NCBI RefSeq assembly: GCF_018873765.1
Contig: NC_057925.1
Span: forward strand, 49,178,010 to 49,242,009
Length of the DNA stretch: 64,000 nt
From: Telopea speciosissima
Lineage: Eukaryota > Streptophyta > Magnoliopsida > Proteales > Proteaceae
Reading direction: 5' to 3'
Below are positions 41,130 through 54,219 of the stretch, in pieces (within the stretch, counting starts at the first letter, position 1; each line of letters begins with the position of its first letter). The position numbers and the translations under genes were made by a program. The notes beneath the pieces are model-generated. The model had not been told where the DNA came from. It was given only the letters and a program-made list of their open reading frames with translations, and searched no databases.

Positions 41130-44100
41130 TCACAGGAGTTCCTCCCCAGGGAGGTAAGAGTGAGACCCACCCTCAACATGTTTCTTCTTCCTATGGAAGA
41201 TACCACTGAGATTGGACAACAGTACCTTCTTTGAGACAGATGTCTTTTCTTTATCCAGCTTACGGACACCAACAACCTTCTCTGGTAGGTTCTGCTTCTG
41301 AACCATGGAGTTTTGTGTCGATGAAAGTGCAGAAACCTCTGAATCAAGAATTCTAGCAGCAGCTTCAGCAGATTTCTTTTGCTCCTTTTCACGCCACCTC
41401 AGTAGCTCTCCCTCAACAGCCCTCTTTGCTGCCTCTGCCATCTCTGCCCTCTTCAAAGCCGCCTCCGTTGCAGCCTTCATCTCCTCAATCTCCTTCTGGC
41501 CTGCCTCCAACCTCTTTAGTGCTTCATTCTCACCAGCCTTTACTGCTTCCACCTGAGCCATTGCAGCTGCTACTTTCATTTCAGCCAATTTATCAGATTC
41601 CTCAACTTTCCGGCTAAAAGACTCAAATTCCTCCTCTGAGATTGTGATCATTGCACCAGACTCTGATGTTGAAGCACGAGTTGCATTTGTTCTTTCAGAC
41701 AATAACTTAATCTGATCAAGGGCCATTGCCTCTGCTGCCTTTGCTTCTTCTGCCTCTTTCAGTGCAATCTGTAGTGTCATTTCTGCTCCTTCCAGGGCAG
41801 TCCGGGTGGCTTCGGCTTCTTTCTTTAGCTCTTCAACATTGCTCTTCGTTTCTTCTGCCTCTTTTCTTGCATTTTCAGATTCTAACGATAGCTGTTGGAG
41901 GGTAGAGATCAGCTCATCAGAAGCACCTTTGGCTTTAGATTCTTCAGTAAGGGCTGCTTCAAGCTCACCCTTACTTTTCTGGAGCTTGACATGCAAGTTC
42001 CCAGCAATAGATTCGGTTTCTGCTTCCTTCTCTTTTAGTTCAGCATGTTCCTTCTTCACTGCTTCCAGCTCCACTTTAAGGGACTCCACCAAGCTCCTAA
42101 GAGTGCTTTCTTCTTCTGCCACTTTTTGCAATACCTCTTTAGCACCATCAAGCTCTGAAGTCACAGTTCTTACAGAATCCAGATCAGAAGCGCGGGCATT
42201 TTCCATCTCCTTTTGTAAAGCCCCAATCTCAGCAGCTGTTTCAGCAAGCTTACCTTCGAGATTCCTGGTGATTTCAGGATCAAACTCTTTCTTCAAAGAT
42301 AGCAGTTTCTTCTGTGCTTCTTCCAGGGCAGCTCTATAAGACTGCCTTTGGACATTTTTTTCCTCAAGAATCTTTTCTTGCTCCTGCTGGGCTTGCATAG
42401 AAGCCAGCTTCACATGCCCAAGTGATTCTTGTGTGGCTGCAATCTCCTTTGACAGTTCAGCAGCCTTCTCTGCATTAGCCTTGGCTGTGACTTCAGCTTC
42501 TGCTGCTTGGTGGAGTGCAGCAGATTTTTCTTCCAGGGATGAGTCAAATTCCTGAAGGAATTTCCTGAGTTCTTGTTTGGCAGCATCAAGTTCAGAAATG
42601 GTGGCTGCATACTGTTCTCTGGCATTGTCCAACTCCTGTCTCCAAGCACCGTCAGTTTCAACAGGGCAACCAGAGTTTGCTTCATCCAGTTGCTTTGCTT
42701 GGTTCTTCGCCGCTTCTGTCACCTTAATTGCCGACTCCTTGGAATCTTTTACACTTTTCAATTTGTTGGTTAAATCCTCAACTGTTTTTTTAGCCCTTTC
42801 AAGTTCAGCAAATGCTTGGGCCTTGGTGGTTTCAGCATTTTTAAACTGTTCCTTCAGCTTGTTGAGCTCTTTCTGGGCCAGATGAAGTTGTGTCTCCTTT
42901 GCCAATACCCTCTGGCAAAACAAAAAGAAATCGGAAGCACAGATGTTAGACCTATGTCATGACATAGCAGTCAATGCATTACGTGTATTTCAAAGATTCT
43001 TCTGAACACTGTTTGAACCGTTGGCACCCAGCCAACTACAAACTTCCTATTTTACAGTTGAGAGTCTTGAGACTGGATATATCATATCTGTAAAATGGAA
43101 ATTCAGGCCTTGCCTTCTGACCCTGATTACTTGAAGTTGTAATCTCCACCTAATTAGTGGAATTTGAACTTCAAAGAGCAACAGGAATTGACTCATCATT
43201 ATAGGACTTTATCCCAATAAATCCACATCTAATTTACACTCACTGTTACCTTAAAACATTAGCTTCTAGAATTATGAACTCCAACCGTCCAAAAGCATGA
43301 TGCATCATATGATCATAAGCAGAAATCATTTCTGGGAGAGGGTTTCCGCCGCTGCCAGTGTGGGGGGTGCAATCTCCCACACCACACCAATCGGAGCCCG
43401 CGAATTTGTTTTGTCATAAGGGGCCCACGTAGTTCGGGAGGAGAGAGAGTGTCAAGGAAGCTTAGGTTTCATTTCAAATGAATTTACGTAATTTATAAAT
43501 ATCACAAAAGAAAATCCCACACTAGAAAAGTAATTTCTAAAAATTTGAACTTATTTTTAAAACAAAACGGCAAAGGCTAGCACTATGGATGTTTTACTTA
43601 GCACAATGGTCCACCCAATTTTCACCATGTGGCATGTAACATGGCAATTTCCAACCATATGGATAGGAAGGGCCCATCTTGAATTAGATCCAGGTAAAAT
43701 TTGATGGTCTCAAACTCAATCGTATGACCAACTTGTCGTGGATTTTTCTAGTATATTTTCAACAGTCCATATGTTTGGCTCTTATGACTTTTTAACACTT
43801 ATTTTGACCTTAGTTTTTTCCCTGTTGTATAATTTGGATAGGACTGAAAATTTGTGTAGGTTTATGGGGGCTGTGGGGTACATACACCAAATTTGGCTGC
43901 CAGGTGGACTGCCACAATTCAGATATAAATCAGGCCATTTTGCCAGCCTAGCAAAATGGCCCTAGAGGTAACATGATTATAGACTATCTAGGTTTGATCT
44001 TACAGTTACACGTCTTTCACCCATCTGTTGGATCGGATTTAAAAGGCCTAAGCTGCCTCTATAGTAATATAGGGATAACCAGGGGGGGGGGGGGGGGTTG

Positions 44101-44621
44101 GAGGTGGAGAGAGATTTTAGTGTCATAGCCCAACTAACAATCCGTTGTCATATTATCGTCTAGAGTTGTCATAGGCACCCTCCAAATTTGCTAATGGCTG
44201 ACCTTGTCTTGGTGAGAAGCCAAAGTAACCATGGCATTGAACATAAGAACAATCAATTGGGCATTTTTGTTTTCTGACCAAAAAGGTGAGCCCTTTCTAT
44301 CAAATAGTGGAGGGGTCCCACTTACTACCTTACGTCTTAGATATTTCATCGTTCATTTGTTCATATTTTCTCTCTAACTACTTGATATAAGAAATACCCA
44401 TGAAGTTTGTGTGAAGTTCTCTATATCTAGTTAATCAGAGTAAGAAATACCTCTGCAGAAAAAGAATTTGATTTTTTAACGGCAGGTTTCTCCTTTGAAA
44501 AGGCTCCTTCACCGAACAAGCTGACTGCAGCTTTGACTGATTGGAATGGTGTCCTAGTGTCTATCTCTCCCACCTCTGCTCTTGGAGAGTCTGTTGCATT
44601 TTGGCGAGCTTTCACACCCAT
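41130..44621 (-). CDS. WEB-family coiled-coil protein, TREPH1 (At5g55860)-like, 650 aa
   Basis: Exon 1 is 44621-44451 (57 codons from ATG) and exon 2 is 42911-41130; the 1.54-kb intron has GT-AG ends and joins ...FSAE to RVLAKETQLHLAQ in phase 0. The N-terminal signature IDTRTPFQSVKAAVSLFGE and the C-terminus LSGIFHRKKK...SYLPGEELL match the Arabidopsis protein At5g55860 (about 649 aa) end to end as remembered. Nearly all of residues 60-560 is heptad-rich, Glu/Lys/Ala coiled coil. Family members WEB1 and PMI2 act in light-driven chloroplast movement; At5g55860 (TREPH1) is a phosphoprotein needed for touch responses, and the NLSGIF stretch where I recall the touch-induced phosphoserine is conserved. 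A cytoplasmic scaffold role is likely. No membrane segment or enzyme domain is visible. Confidence 0.95.
44082..44098. repeat. Poly-G run
   Basis: A run of 17 G residues in the intron of the TREPH1-like gene. Length may be unreliable because of sequencing. Confidence 0.9.
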
Positions 44622-44998
44622 AATGCCGTTTTATGTTAATGTTTTCACCTCCAGTGTCCACCTGCTGAGATAGGTTAAAAAAATGACATATCACCACGTT
44701 ACTATGGAGGGCACAGCAAAGAAAGGGTGGGGGGCATTAACCTATAATACAACAAGCGCACTTCAACATCTGGATGCTAATGAGCAAAGTAAAATCAGCT
44801 TATTGTTAGACAAAGAAGTTTGAGTAATTTATCTGCTAAGGAAAAAAAACCAAATTGAGGATAAGAGAGCATTTCAAGAAACCTGCATGTTTCATTTTTC
44901 TTGTTTTTTGTTAGAGACTTCAAATTTTATTAGGGGTAAGAAAGCCAGAAATTAAGGGAAAGAAGATTTCTCTAATTTCAAATAGTAAATCCAAGAAG

Positions 44999-45945
44999 TT
45001 AGGCCCTTCTTTGCCTTCTCTGAAGGATACAAGATTCACAAATTCTCTCACATAGTCCTGGATGTGGAGGTTTAAATACCAAACTCTTCCCCTCAAGGAT
45101 TGAAATCAGGATAGATAATAGCAAGGAAATACTGAGCTAGATTGGAATGGATCAGATGGTACAAAGGAATAAATATCCAGAGGCAAAAGCCAGACTTACA
45201 AAACATCAACCCATCCACTCACCTAATAGATAGCAATGATCTGATCTGTTACACCCTCTTGTAACTACCCTGAGACCCAAATGATAACAAATTCTTTAAA
45301 CAATATTATGGTGAATCTTGACCTCAGGAAAGCAAATTGGAATGCTACAGTCTACTGACATCATTGCAAAGGATATTTTAGTCATTACACTGGATTATTT
45401 AGTTACAAAACATCCCAAGTATCCCATGTACACAGACCAAATATCCTTCGTATGCACATTGATCAGATCAGGATTAGGTCCTTTGCTTTCTCTGAAGGAT
45501 ACCAAGAGTTAAGCTTATCTCGCATTTTCCTGGGTGTGGAGGTTCAAATACCGAACTTTCCCCATAAAGGATTAAAATCAGTATCAGATAATTCCAAGGA
45601 AAAACTGATATAGATTGAAATGGATCAGATGGTACAAAGGAATGAATATCCAGACGGAAAAAGCCAGAATTGCAAAAAGATCAACCCATCCACTCATCTA
45701 CTAGATAGCAATGGTCCAATCTGTTACACTCCCGTGTAACTACACAGAGATCCAAATGATAACAAATACATTAAACAACATCACGGCGAATCTGGACCTG
45801 AGAAAAACAAATTGGAATGCTACAGTATACAGACATCATTGCGAAGGATATTTTTGCCATTACACTGGATCATTTAGTTACAAAAACATCCCAATTATCC
45901 CAGTTGCAATGACTGAATATCCCTTGTATGCACATTATCAGGCTT
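44999..45945. repeat. Tandem duplication, two units of about 475 bp, upstream of TREPH1-like exon 1
   Basis: Units 44,999-45,473 and 45,474-45,945 align throughout, for example GATCAGATGGTACAAAGGAA at 45,149 and 45,623 and AAATTGGAATGCTACAGT at 45,333 and 45,809. Identity is roughly 80-85 percent, so the event is old. No coding frame is shared. It probably lies in a 5' UTR intron or promoter. Confidence 0.9.
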
Positions 45946-45959
45946 CTCTGTATAATCTC

Positions 45960-47280
45960 CTACATAGGATCTGACTTCACAAATAGTAGCAAATTTTTGG
46001 AATCCCTACGCAATAACAAGCATGGAGGATTTGGGTTTAATATTTAAGTTAAGAATTTAATCTAGATGAAATCATAAATGGTAGGAGAACTACAATGAAA
46101 CATGAGAATACAATATTTCATTTTCTAAGCAAAGAACAATCCTTGATCAAAGCAACCAGAATGGCACTCCAACCCCCACCGACCCCAGCCCTTTAACAAA
46201 GACTAGCTCCATACCACTACCCCATTCATTAACAAGAAGCAAAATTAAACTGTTACCATATTAAATGTATTTTTCTCAGTTGTAACTCAAAGAAAATAAA
46301 AAGAGTTTCATCAAATAGAATGCTACCCTATTTTCCCACATCCAGCACTAAAGATTAAACCTTCCCGGCCTCACCAAGATGGCTCCTCCAATTCCCATGC
46401 AAGTGATAAAAGAAAAAATATTGCCATAAATGTACGCAATATCCATAGTCTCAAACAACATAATATTTGATCCACCTAGTTAATTATGTTCAGGATCTCC
46501 CAAGGTGCTATGATAGGATACATTGACAATAGCATAATAGTAACAAAGTATTTAGTACTGAGACCCGAATACCTTTTAGTATTAGTATAAATGAAAGTAC
46601 ATGTATCAAATGAGGTTCGCGAATAGATCACTCAACAATAGACCACGGTAATAGGAGGGTGAAGGAAAGGATAAAATATAAGAAGCATCAGCCCATAGCC
46701 TAGAAAGTAGAAAGTACAAACCAAATTCCGGGAGACTCCTTGAAGGATTGACAATAACTTATGTCGTATGGGTTTACAAGTCCTCAAATCCGATCCTCAG
46801 CTCGATTGAGGATCTCTGGCGATTCATGTGGTTTGTACCCAAACCCACAAATTAGTACTTCAGCTACCCTTATACTCGACCTTAGATTTGCAGGTTGATC
46901 GCCTTTGTAATACACTTCCGTAATAAATTTCAAATCTCTCAACATTAATGTATTTTTATTTATCTTTTTCCAATTAAGTTGCAGGAATATGAACATATAT
47001 CAATACCCAATTAACTCCATTAAACTGCATAAAAGGGAACAAATACAAAGTACAACGTACTGGTCTTCACCATGTCATTCAATCTTTAAAGCACCTCAGG
47101 CATACCCAATAGATAGAGGATTTTTGTCGGAAATTTCAGAGTTGCAGAGTAATATAAACATGGAAACTTATAGAGTTGCTATAACGGAAGGAATATGCCA
47201 TGCAGAGGAAAAACAGGGAAAAGAGAAACAAGGGAAATGGCATCAATCAAAAAACAAAGAACGAGAGAAGCTAGATAAGG
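45960..47280. other. Non-coding, upstream of the TREPH1-like gene
   Basis: AT-rich, without conserved frames or recognised repeats. If a 5' UTR exon exists near 47,300-47,650, this belongs to its intron. Confidence 0.4.
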
Positions 47281-47289
47281 ATGCAATAC

Positions 47290-47660
47290 ACCAAGAACAT
47301 ACCTGAAAGGGCCTTCGAAGAGCTAGGGAACAACGACATAAACCCTACTAATCATGGAAGGATCGGAGGAATATTCAGGAATCTCCAACAAGAAAAACCC
47401 TCGAACCCAACAGAACCAATAACAAAAGCAACAGGCAGAATCAACGACGGTTCCTCCTAGGCATCTGCAACCATAATAACAAAGGCAAAAAGGGTCAAAA
47501 CCCTAGAGAGAGAAGCCCCTAAGCCGAGAAGACAAAGAGGGATGATGACCCAAGAGAGAAACGCGGTTGATCCGGGTGAAGCTCCCGAGGAAACAGCTAG
47601 TAATTTACCTGCGGCAAGGAAGGAAAGCAGCTTTGAAGCATTCGTGAAAGAGTAAATATA
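47290..47660 (-). promoter_or_regulatory. Possible 5' UTR exon and promoter of the TREPH1-like gene
   Basis: Read on the minus strand this stretch has the C/T-rich, GC-richer character of a plant 5' UTR (CTCTCTCTAGGGTTTTGACC near 47,499, TCTTCTCGGCTTAGGGGC). It lies 2.7 kb upstream of the ATG with GT-like donors nearby. It is inferred only from composition and position; a UTR exon close to 44,640 is equally possible. Confidence 0.35.
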
Positions 47661-48370
47661 GCTTTTTTCTTTTTTCGGTTGTACAGGTTACCCACTATGG
47701 CTAAGAAAGGTAAAAGAGTTGCAGAAAAGGACGGCAGGGGAAGAGAAATGGGGTCCTTTCCTTTCGTTACAGGAGAAATGGGTTTGAAAATTTCGAAAGT
47801 GGGTTATAGGAATTTTATATGAGACAGATTCTGCAAAAGCATGGAAGAGAGAGAGAAAGAGAGCGAGGAAGACAAGAACAAGATTAGGGATGTGCCAGGT
47901 CAGCGTCTGGCACCGTCCAAAAAAACGATGTCCATTTGGGACGATAAGGTCAGTGGAGTCAAGAGTCAGAATTTGAGAGGGTTTTTTTTATTTTTAAATG
48001 GAAAAATTTCACGTACCTCCCCTGAAGTATCATGTAATTACATAAATATCCATCAATTTTGAAAAATTATGTGTGCCCCCTATTTTTGTAAAAAGTTAAC
48101 AAACACACTCATTCATGCTGTTAATTTGGGACTAACAGTGTTAGAATTAAAAGATAAATTGATCAAATTACCCTCATCTTCCCCAAATCATTAAGGGTTT
48201 GAAGAAAAAAATTTGAATGGTTTTTACAAACGCATCAAAACCCGCTTCAATGGATTTAGATTCAGGATATTTGATCTATCTCTACTAGTACTTGATCAAG
48301 GAAACAATGGGGAGGCAATTGCTGGTTAGATCTTTCGAGGTGGCATATTGGCGGGATATGACTTTGGTTT

Positions 48371-48904
48371 TGATAGACCATATTTTACCACAGCTAATTG
48401 TCCCGTGACACGTGGAAGAGTTGGACCAGCCCTCAACCTGACCTACACATAGGTCGGGTCGACCGATCACATCGAGAAATCATGCTAACCAGGGTTAAAT
48501 ATAGCCTACACCCGGGGTCAAAGGAGGGTCATGCACCTCGCATGACCTCAAAATCACACGTTAGGCGTGACCCTAGGTCATACACGTGTCAGCTAGGGAC
48601 GCTGCCATCGAGGATCATGGGGAACCGAAGTTATCCTCTACAAACAGAGAAATTTAAGTATCGTACAACGTCTTAAAGCTATAAATAGCCATGTCAGGCT
48701 AAGGTATGGGGACTCTCGAATTTTCGACTTACTCAAGCTCTTTAGTTTGAGATTTATCTGTTGCAAGCTCTGACTTAGGCATCGGAGCAGACTAACCGGC
48801 TCAGGCCGGGGCTTCTTTGTCTTTCTGTGGTTTTGACTACACAGGACCACTCAGGGACGACCCGACCAGCCGAACCGTTGCACGAGTCAGAATTTGTCAC
48901 AACA
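48371..48904 (+). mobile_element. Solo LTR (534 bp) with perfect 5-bp target duplication
   Basis: It begins TGATAGACCATATTTTACC and ends GTCACAACA, flanked by GGTTT on both sides (48,366-48,370 and 48,905-48,909). A TATA-like CTATAAATAGCC lies near 48,679. No internal region remains, as expected after recombination between LTRs. The family is probably Ty3/Gypsy by general look, but this is not certain. It is inserted into Pack-MULE 3. Confidence 0.82.
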
Positions 48905-48934
48905 GGTTTCAACTAAGAGCAATTACTATCACTA

Positions 48935-50235
<1,301 letters not shown>

Positions 50236-50241
50236 TTCAAT

Positions 50242-50326
50242 ATGACCGCGGACTCCGCCGCTCCCACTGTTCGTGCCACCGTCGTTCAAGCTTCGACCAT
50301 CTTCTATAATACCTCCGCCACTATAG
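50242..50326 (+). pseudogene. Captured first exon of a nitrilase (NIT4-type) gene
   Basis: The ATG-led frame reads MTADSAAPTVRATVVQASTI and goes on FYNTSATI. Plant NIT4-type nitrilases begin their catalytic domain with the same string (VRATVVQAST.FYDTPATLDKAERL). The match stops after ATI plus one G, directly before GTACTT, which is where a phase-1 intron donor would lie before the Asp codon. So genomic sequence with its exon border was captured. The catalytic Glu-Lys-Cys residues are not present. It lies inside Pack-MULE 3. Confidence 0.8.
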
Positions 50327-51428
50327 GTACTTCAGTGCTACTTTTGTCCACCAGATCGACGTTGATCCACTCCCCCCCTCCTTTGTTTCCCTTCCCCTAT
50401 CAGTGGCAGAAAATTGTCAACTCGGTTGGGGGAAACCATGGATTTTAGTGGGTTAATTATTTCCTCAACAGGATTGAGGCTCAGAGCTTATGTTTCATTT
50501 GCTATTTGCCCACCGTCTTGGATTGCCACAACATTGACAGAGAATGTCATCTATGTCTCTTTTTCATTATCAATGACCCAGTTAGGAGAAATAGTGAATT
50601 CACTAGTTATCTCTCAGATCTTGAACTAAATTCCTCTGCAAATTCCATTTCCTGGTTAGCCATCCCAGGTCTTCAAAATTTGTCTCTGGAAACGAAAAAT
50701 TGAAGAGAATTCGCAGAGAAGCCCAGGCAGGCACGCAACAGAATTTAAAAGCTCAGTTGCAGAGGCATTGAGAGAAGAAAAAGCAATGGTTGGTTTGCTG
50801 AATAATTTTTTAGGGTGGAGTTATGGCACTCATCCTGTGTTTTTTTTTTTTTTTTTTTTTTTCAAACCCTAATGGGGAAGATGAGGGTAATTTGATCAAT
50901 TTTTTTTTTTAATTCTAACGTTGTTAATCCTAAGTTAACGATATGAGTTTATATATATACTTTTTACAAAAATAGGAGGTAGGCATAATTTTTCAAAACT
51001 GTTAGATATTTGTGCAATTATGTGATATCTCAGGGAAGGTACATGAAAATTTCCCCAAAAAAATTTATGAATCCCTCACTCATTGGCTCCATTATATCCG
51101 TTCGCTTCAAACCCTAGACTCAAAATTCTTAAACTTTGGTAATTGGATTGGAAATTACCATGGAAAGGCTGGAATAATTACGAGTTTTGAGGGGATTGAA
51201 AGACGCTATTTCTTCTTCCATTGGTTCCAGTCATCCAGACGGTAAAGGTGATTGGAAGTTGACCAAGGGGAATGGTCAAAACATAAGACTTAGCTTGACC
51301 CAGTCCATAAATTGGACGGTGAGGATCAACGTAATCATAGTGTTGTATCAGATAGACATTGGAAAAGGACTACATGTCCCCTTTACAATTCATCATGTTG
51401 CCCCGTGGGGCATTGTAATGGAGGAAAA

Positions 51429-51768
51429 TTATCCTCTTAGGTTTTTTGTCCGGTACAATTCCCTAGTGTCTCTAATAAGAGGATTGAACTCCTCTCTCGT
51501 GTAGGACGATGTTCAGCGCACATCGTCCGATTGGGGAGACCACGATCCACACGCCACTACACTGGGATGCATGTGGTGGTGTGGATCGGAGCTCCCTAGT
51601 CGCACGGTGTCCGGCGCACAAGTGCGTTAGAGAGGAGCCGAATCTCTAATAAGAGGGGGTGGATCCCACCCGGGCAGCGTGTTCGGGCAGGGAGTAAGGT
51701 GGTCATTTTCACCCCCCCTATGAGAAGAACCGGACGAACTGTACTAGGCAAGGAACCTGAGAGGATAA
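51429..51768. mobile_element. TIR element of about 340 bp
   Basis: The left end TTATCCTCTTAGGTT and the right end AACCTGAGAGGATAA are inverted copies, with looser pairing for about 40 bp. The interior is GC-rich with GTCCGGCGCAC-type words. No target duplication was found. Confidence 0.5.
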
Positions 51769-51782
51769 AGATCCTTGTAATG

Positions 51783-52046
51783 AACATGGTTTTAGTGCAC
51801 GGTATAAGAACATGTATCTATCAACTCGAACACTGATACAGTATTGGATTGATGTCGGCACGATTTGGCTGTATTGTGCAAATTTTCCCCTAATTCTCTT
51901 TTTTAAAATGGGTTATTTGGCCATTTACCCCTTGTCTGTACTGTGCCACCGGTACGGTATCAGCATAATATCAAGATGGGTCACTTGCAAAGCCAGTAAG
52001 TATCACCTGATACAGGCGATACAATACCGATACCTCAAACCATGGT
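51783..52046. repeat. TATCGA-rich palindromic repeat, copy 3 (inverted)
   Basis: It starts ACATGGTTTTAGTGCACGGTAT and ends ACCGATACCTCAAACCATGG. It is in the opposite orientation to copies 1 and 2. Decayed sequence of the same type continues to about 52,285. Confidence 0.6.
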
Positions 52047-52653
52047 AATGAAAGGATCACCTATGGATTTAGGTATTGATATTATATCAGGCAATACGTA
52101 TCAATATCGATAGTGATCAATGTCAAAACGAGATCCATACGTATCGGCCAATACGATCAAAAAGTGTTTTTTTGTTTTTGGTACTGAAATCGATTCAACA
52201 AGAATTGATTCGGCCGATCTGAATTGATATTGGTATCAGTATCAGTGGCAATTGATAATACACCTTGAACCAAAACCTTGGGATGACCTACTTGTACGCT
52301 ACACGTACAGTTAGGCCTGTCTCATCATTTTTAGAGGAGCATTAATTAGTGCAAGAAGGAATGTCACACTAAAATTTCAAAGAAATAGGGGTGTGTATGG
52401 CAATGGTTAAGAAAAAAAAAACACTTTTGTTGTTTTTGTGTATTTTTGTTTTTTAAGAATAATATGTCTGGAATGGAACGTGTATGTGACGCCCATTTGT
52501 GCTTTTTTTGGGAGTGATTTACATATACCTCCCCGAGGTTTGCTTTAATTACATTTTCATTGGAAAATAGCGTGTACTTCACTACGCCCATCTTTTTTTT
52601 TTTTTTGGTAATTCACTACGCCCATCTGTTTGTTAGTTTGTGACTAACAACGT

Positions 52654-52900
52654 TTTTCACCAAAAGTCGGTTAACCTTTTGGGATTGGTGTGTGGTTTGT
52701 GTGATTACACTTCACTTTGTTGTTTCATCAAAAGAAAAGGGGGTGGGTTTAGTCCCACATCGAGTGTGTGTGTGGTGTATGTGCTGTGTATATCCGCCAT
52801 TCCACGGTTCCAAAAGTCGGTTAACCTTTTGGGATTGGTGTGTGGTTTGTGTGATTACACTCCACTTTGTTGTTTCATCAAAAAAACTAACAACGTTAAA
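52654..52900 (+). repeat. Direct-repeat insertion with snRNA-like USE
   Basis: Two direct repeats of 74 bp (52,664-52,737 and 52,812-52,885; one mismatch seen, CACTTCAC versus CACTCCAC) flank a 74-bp middle. Each unit begins with a perfect hairpin CCAAAAG-TCGGTTAAC-CTTTTGG. The whole is bordered by ACTAACAACGTT at 52,642-52,653 and again at 52,889-52,900, right after an A-run, which looks like a retroposition target duplication. No tRNA-like A and B boxes are visible. Confidence 0.6.
52752..52793 (+). promoter_or_regulatory. USE-like motif plus TATA, Pol III-type spacing
   Basis: GTCCCACATCG at 52,752-52,762 and TATAT at 52,789-52,793, 26 nt apart. A start about 20 nt on would fall at the second direct repeat. 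The USE word also occurs in unrelated plant promoters and repeats, so function is unproven. Confidence 0.35.
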
Positions 52901-53108
52901 ATTGTTTATTAGTTGATTAAAATTGCCCTTCATGGTAAATTTACCCTATTTCCTCATTACTTGCTCTGTTGAACAATTCTCGACGGACCACCATTGTTGA
53001 CGTTGTTACTACACCTCTAAGGGCAACCATCATTGTTGCACTTCTTGCTGCTGAGCTGAAACAACTGGCCAAAAGCTTTTGGAGACCTAGATTTGTGGAA
53101 TTCTGCCT

Positions 53109-53918
53109 AGGGGGGTGTAAGTTTGGCCTTGTCGGCCCGAGCCCGAACAGGGCTTGGGCTGGATTTTTCAACCTAAGGGTGGGTTAGGGTTGAAATTTTG
53201 AGGCCCTGGGTCAAGGTCGGGTTGGGTCAGGGTTGAGGCCTCGAGCTAAGCCCAGTCTGGCTCGACACTTTGTTAGGTTATGCTTTACAATTTATTGTTT
53301 ACATTTTTCAATTTTTGTTTAGTATCTAATTATTTATTGGTTTACTACAAAAGGGCGAAATATCAAGTGAACAAAAATATGGCAAGAGATCTCTACTTGG
53401 TCGCATGATCTCTACACAAGCGTTTAGGCCAATGGGGGTCATGCCTGGGTATCTACCCGGGGGCAGAGGCATCATTTCACAGTGCCCTATTAGAGGGCAT
53501 AGGAAACACCACCAAGTAGAGATCTTTTTTCTCAAAAATATTTACAATTTTAAGATTGGGTTAAGTTTTTAACCCAAAGAAAATAATCAATTGAGTATGA
53601 AACAAACTAATACCCAATCACATGTGTCTTATTTTTTAATGCATAGGATAATATAAATGGAAAAAAAACAAGGAAAGTCAAGGCCAATCAGGCCCTAGTA
53701 AAAATTAGGGTCAATCAGGGCCAACTCAACCCTTGGCAAAAATCAGGGTCAATAACGGTTGGACTGGGCTGGGCTGAGCCCGACAGGGTTGAGCCTGGGC
53801 TGAGATATCTTAGTCTGATCTAGGGCTGGGTTGGGCTTGGGTTGAGCTACAAGAACTCAGGGTTGGGCTAGGGTTTTAAAAAACCCGACACAACTCGGCC
53901 CTGTTTCACCCCTAAAAG
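53109..53918. repeat. GGGCTTGGGCT-rich repeat
   Basis: It begins GGGGGGTGTAAGTTTGGCC and ends GGCCCTGTTTCACCCC, a loose inverted pair, with many GGGCTGGGCT and TCAGGGTTG words. A relative, with ends GGGTGCAAG and CTTGCACC, lies at about 25,905-26,560. Probably old non-autonomous DNA transposons of hAT-like end type. Confidence 0.5.
53387..53526. mobile_element. Small MITE (about 140 bp)
   Basis: AGATCTCTACTTGGT on the left and ACCAAGTAGAGATCT on the right are perfect inverted copies of 15 bp. It is nested in the GGGCTT-rich repeat. Confidence 0.6.
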
Positions 53919-54163
53919 CATGGGAGGTATGTGTTATTTCCCAAACCTCACAAGTGAAAATGTAATTACAACAAACCTCAAGGGAGGTAAATGTAAATTA
54001 CCCTCTTTTTTTTTTTTGGGGGGGGGGGGGGAGAGGGGCTGTCGAGGGAATGAACCAAGTAAAACAAAACACTTTTCATGATCATTTGAGAAACAAATTG
54101 AAAATGGTTTTTAAAAAACAGAAACAAAACTGGACAACAAAAAAGACTAAACTTATACGTGTC

Positions 54164-54219
54164 TCAACTCTCCACTCTCCAGTCTCCACTCTCCACTCTC
54201 CACTCTCCACTCTCCACCA
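54164..54219. repeat. Heptamer minisatellite (CTCCACT)n
   Basis: About seven to eight copies of CTCCACT, one with a CTCCAGT variant. Confidence 0.9.

Larger units (their letters stand above)
52511..54003. mobile_element. TIR element of about 1.5 kb with nested insertions
   Basis: The left end GGGAGTGATTTACATATACC and the right end with TAAATGTAAATTACCCTC are inverted copies for about 60 bp (shared inner word GAGGTTTG..GTAATTACATTTTCA). The end type resembles the MULE-like elements at 21,396, 29,415 and 48,000. The inside is occupied by a direct-repeat retroposon (52,654-52,900), a GGGCTT-rich repeat (53,109-53,918) and a small MITE (53,387-53,526). Confidence 0.65.

Noticed and set aside
41806-42339. 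Plus-strand Ser-rich frame of 177 codons.
   Set aside because: It is the antisense of the Glu/Lys-rich coiled-coil exon of the TREPH1-like gene.
43370-43420. Hairpin GTGTGGGGGGTGCAATCTCCCACACC in the TREPH1-like intron.
   Set aside because: It is short and single; it may be a remnant of a MITE, but no ends could be set.
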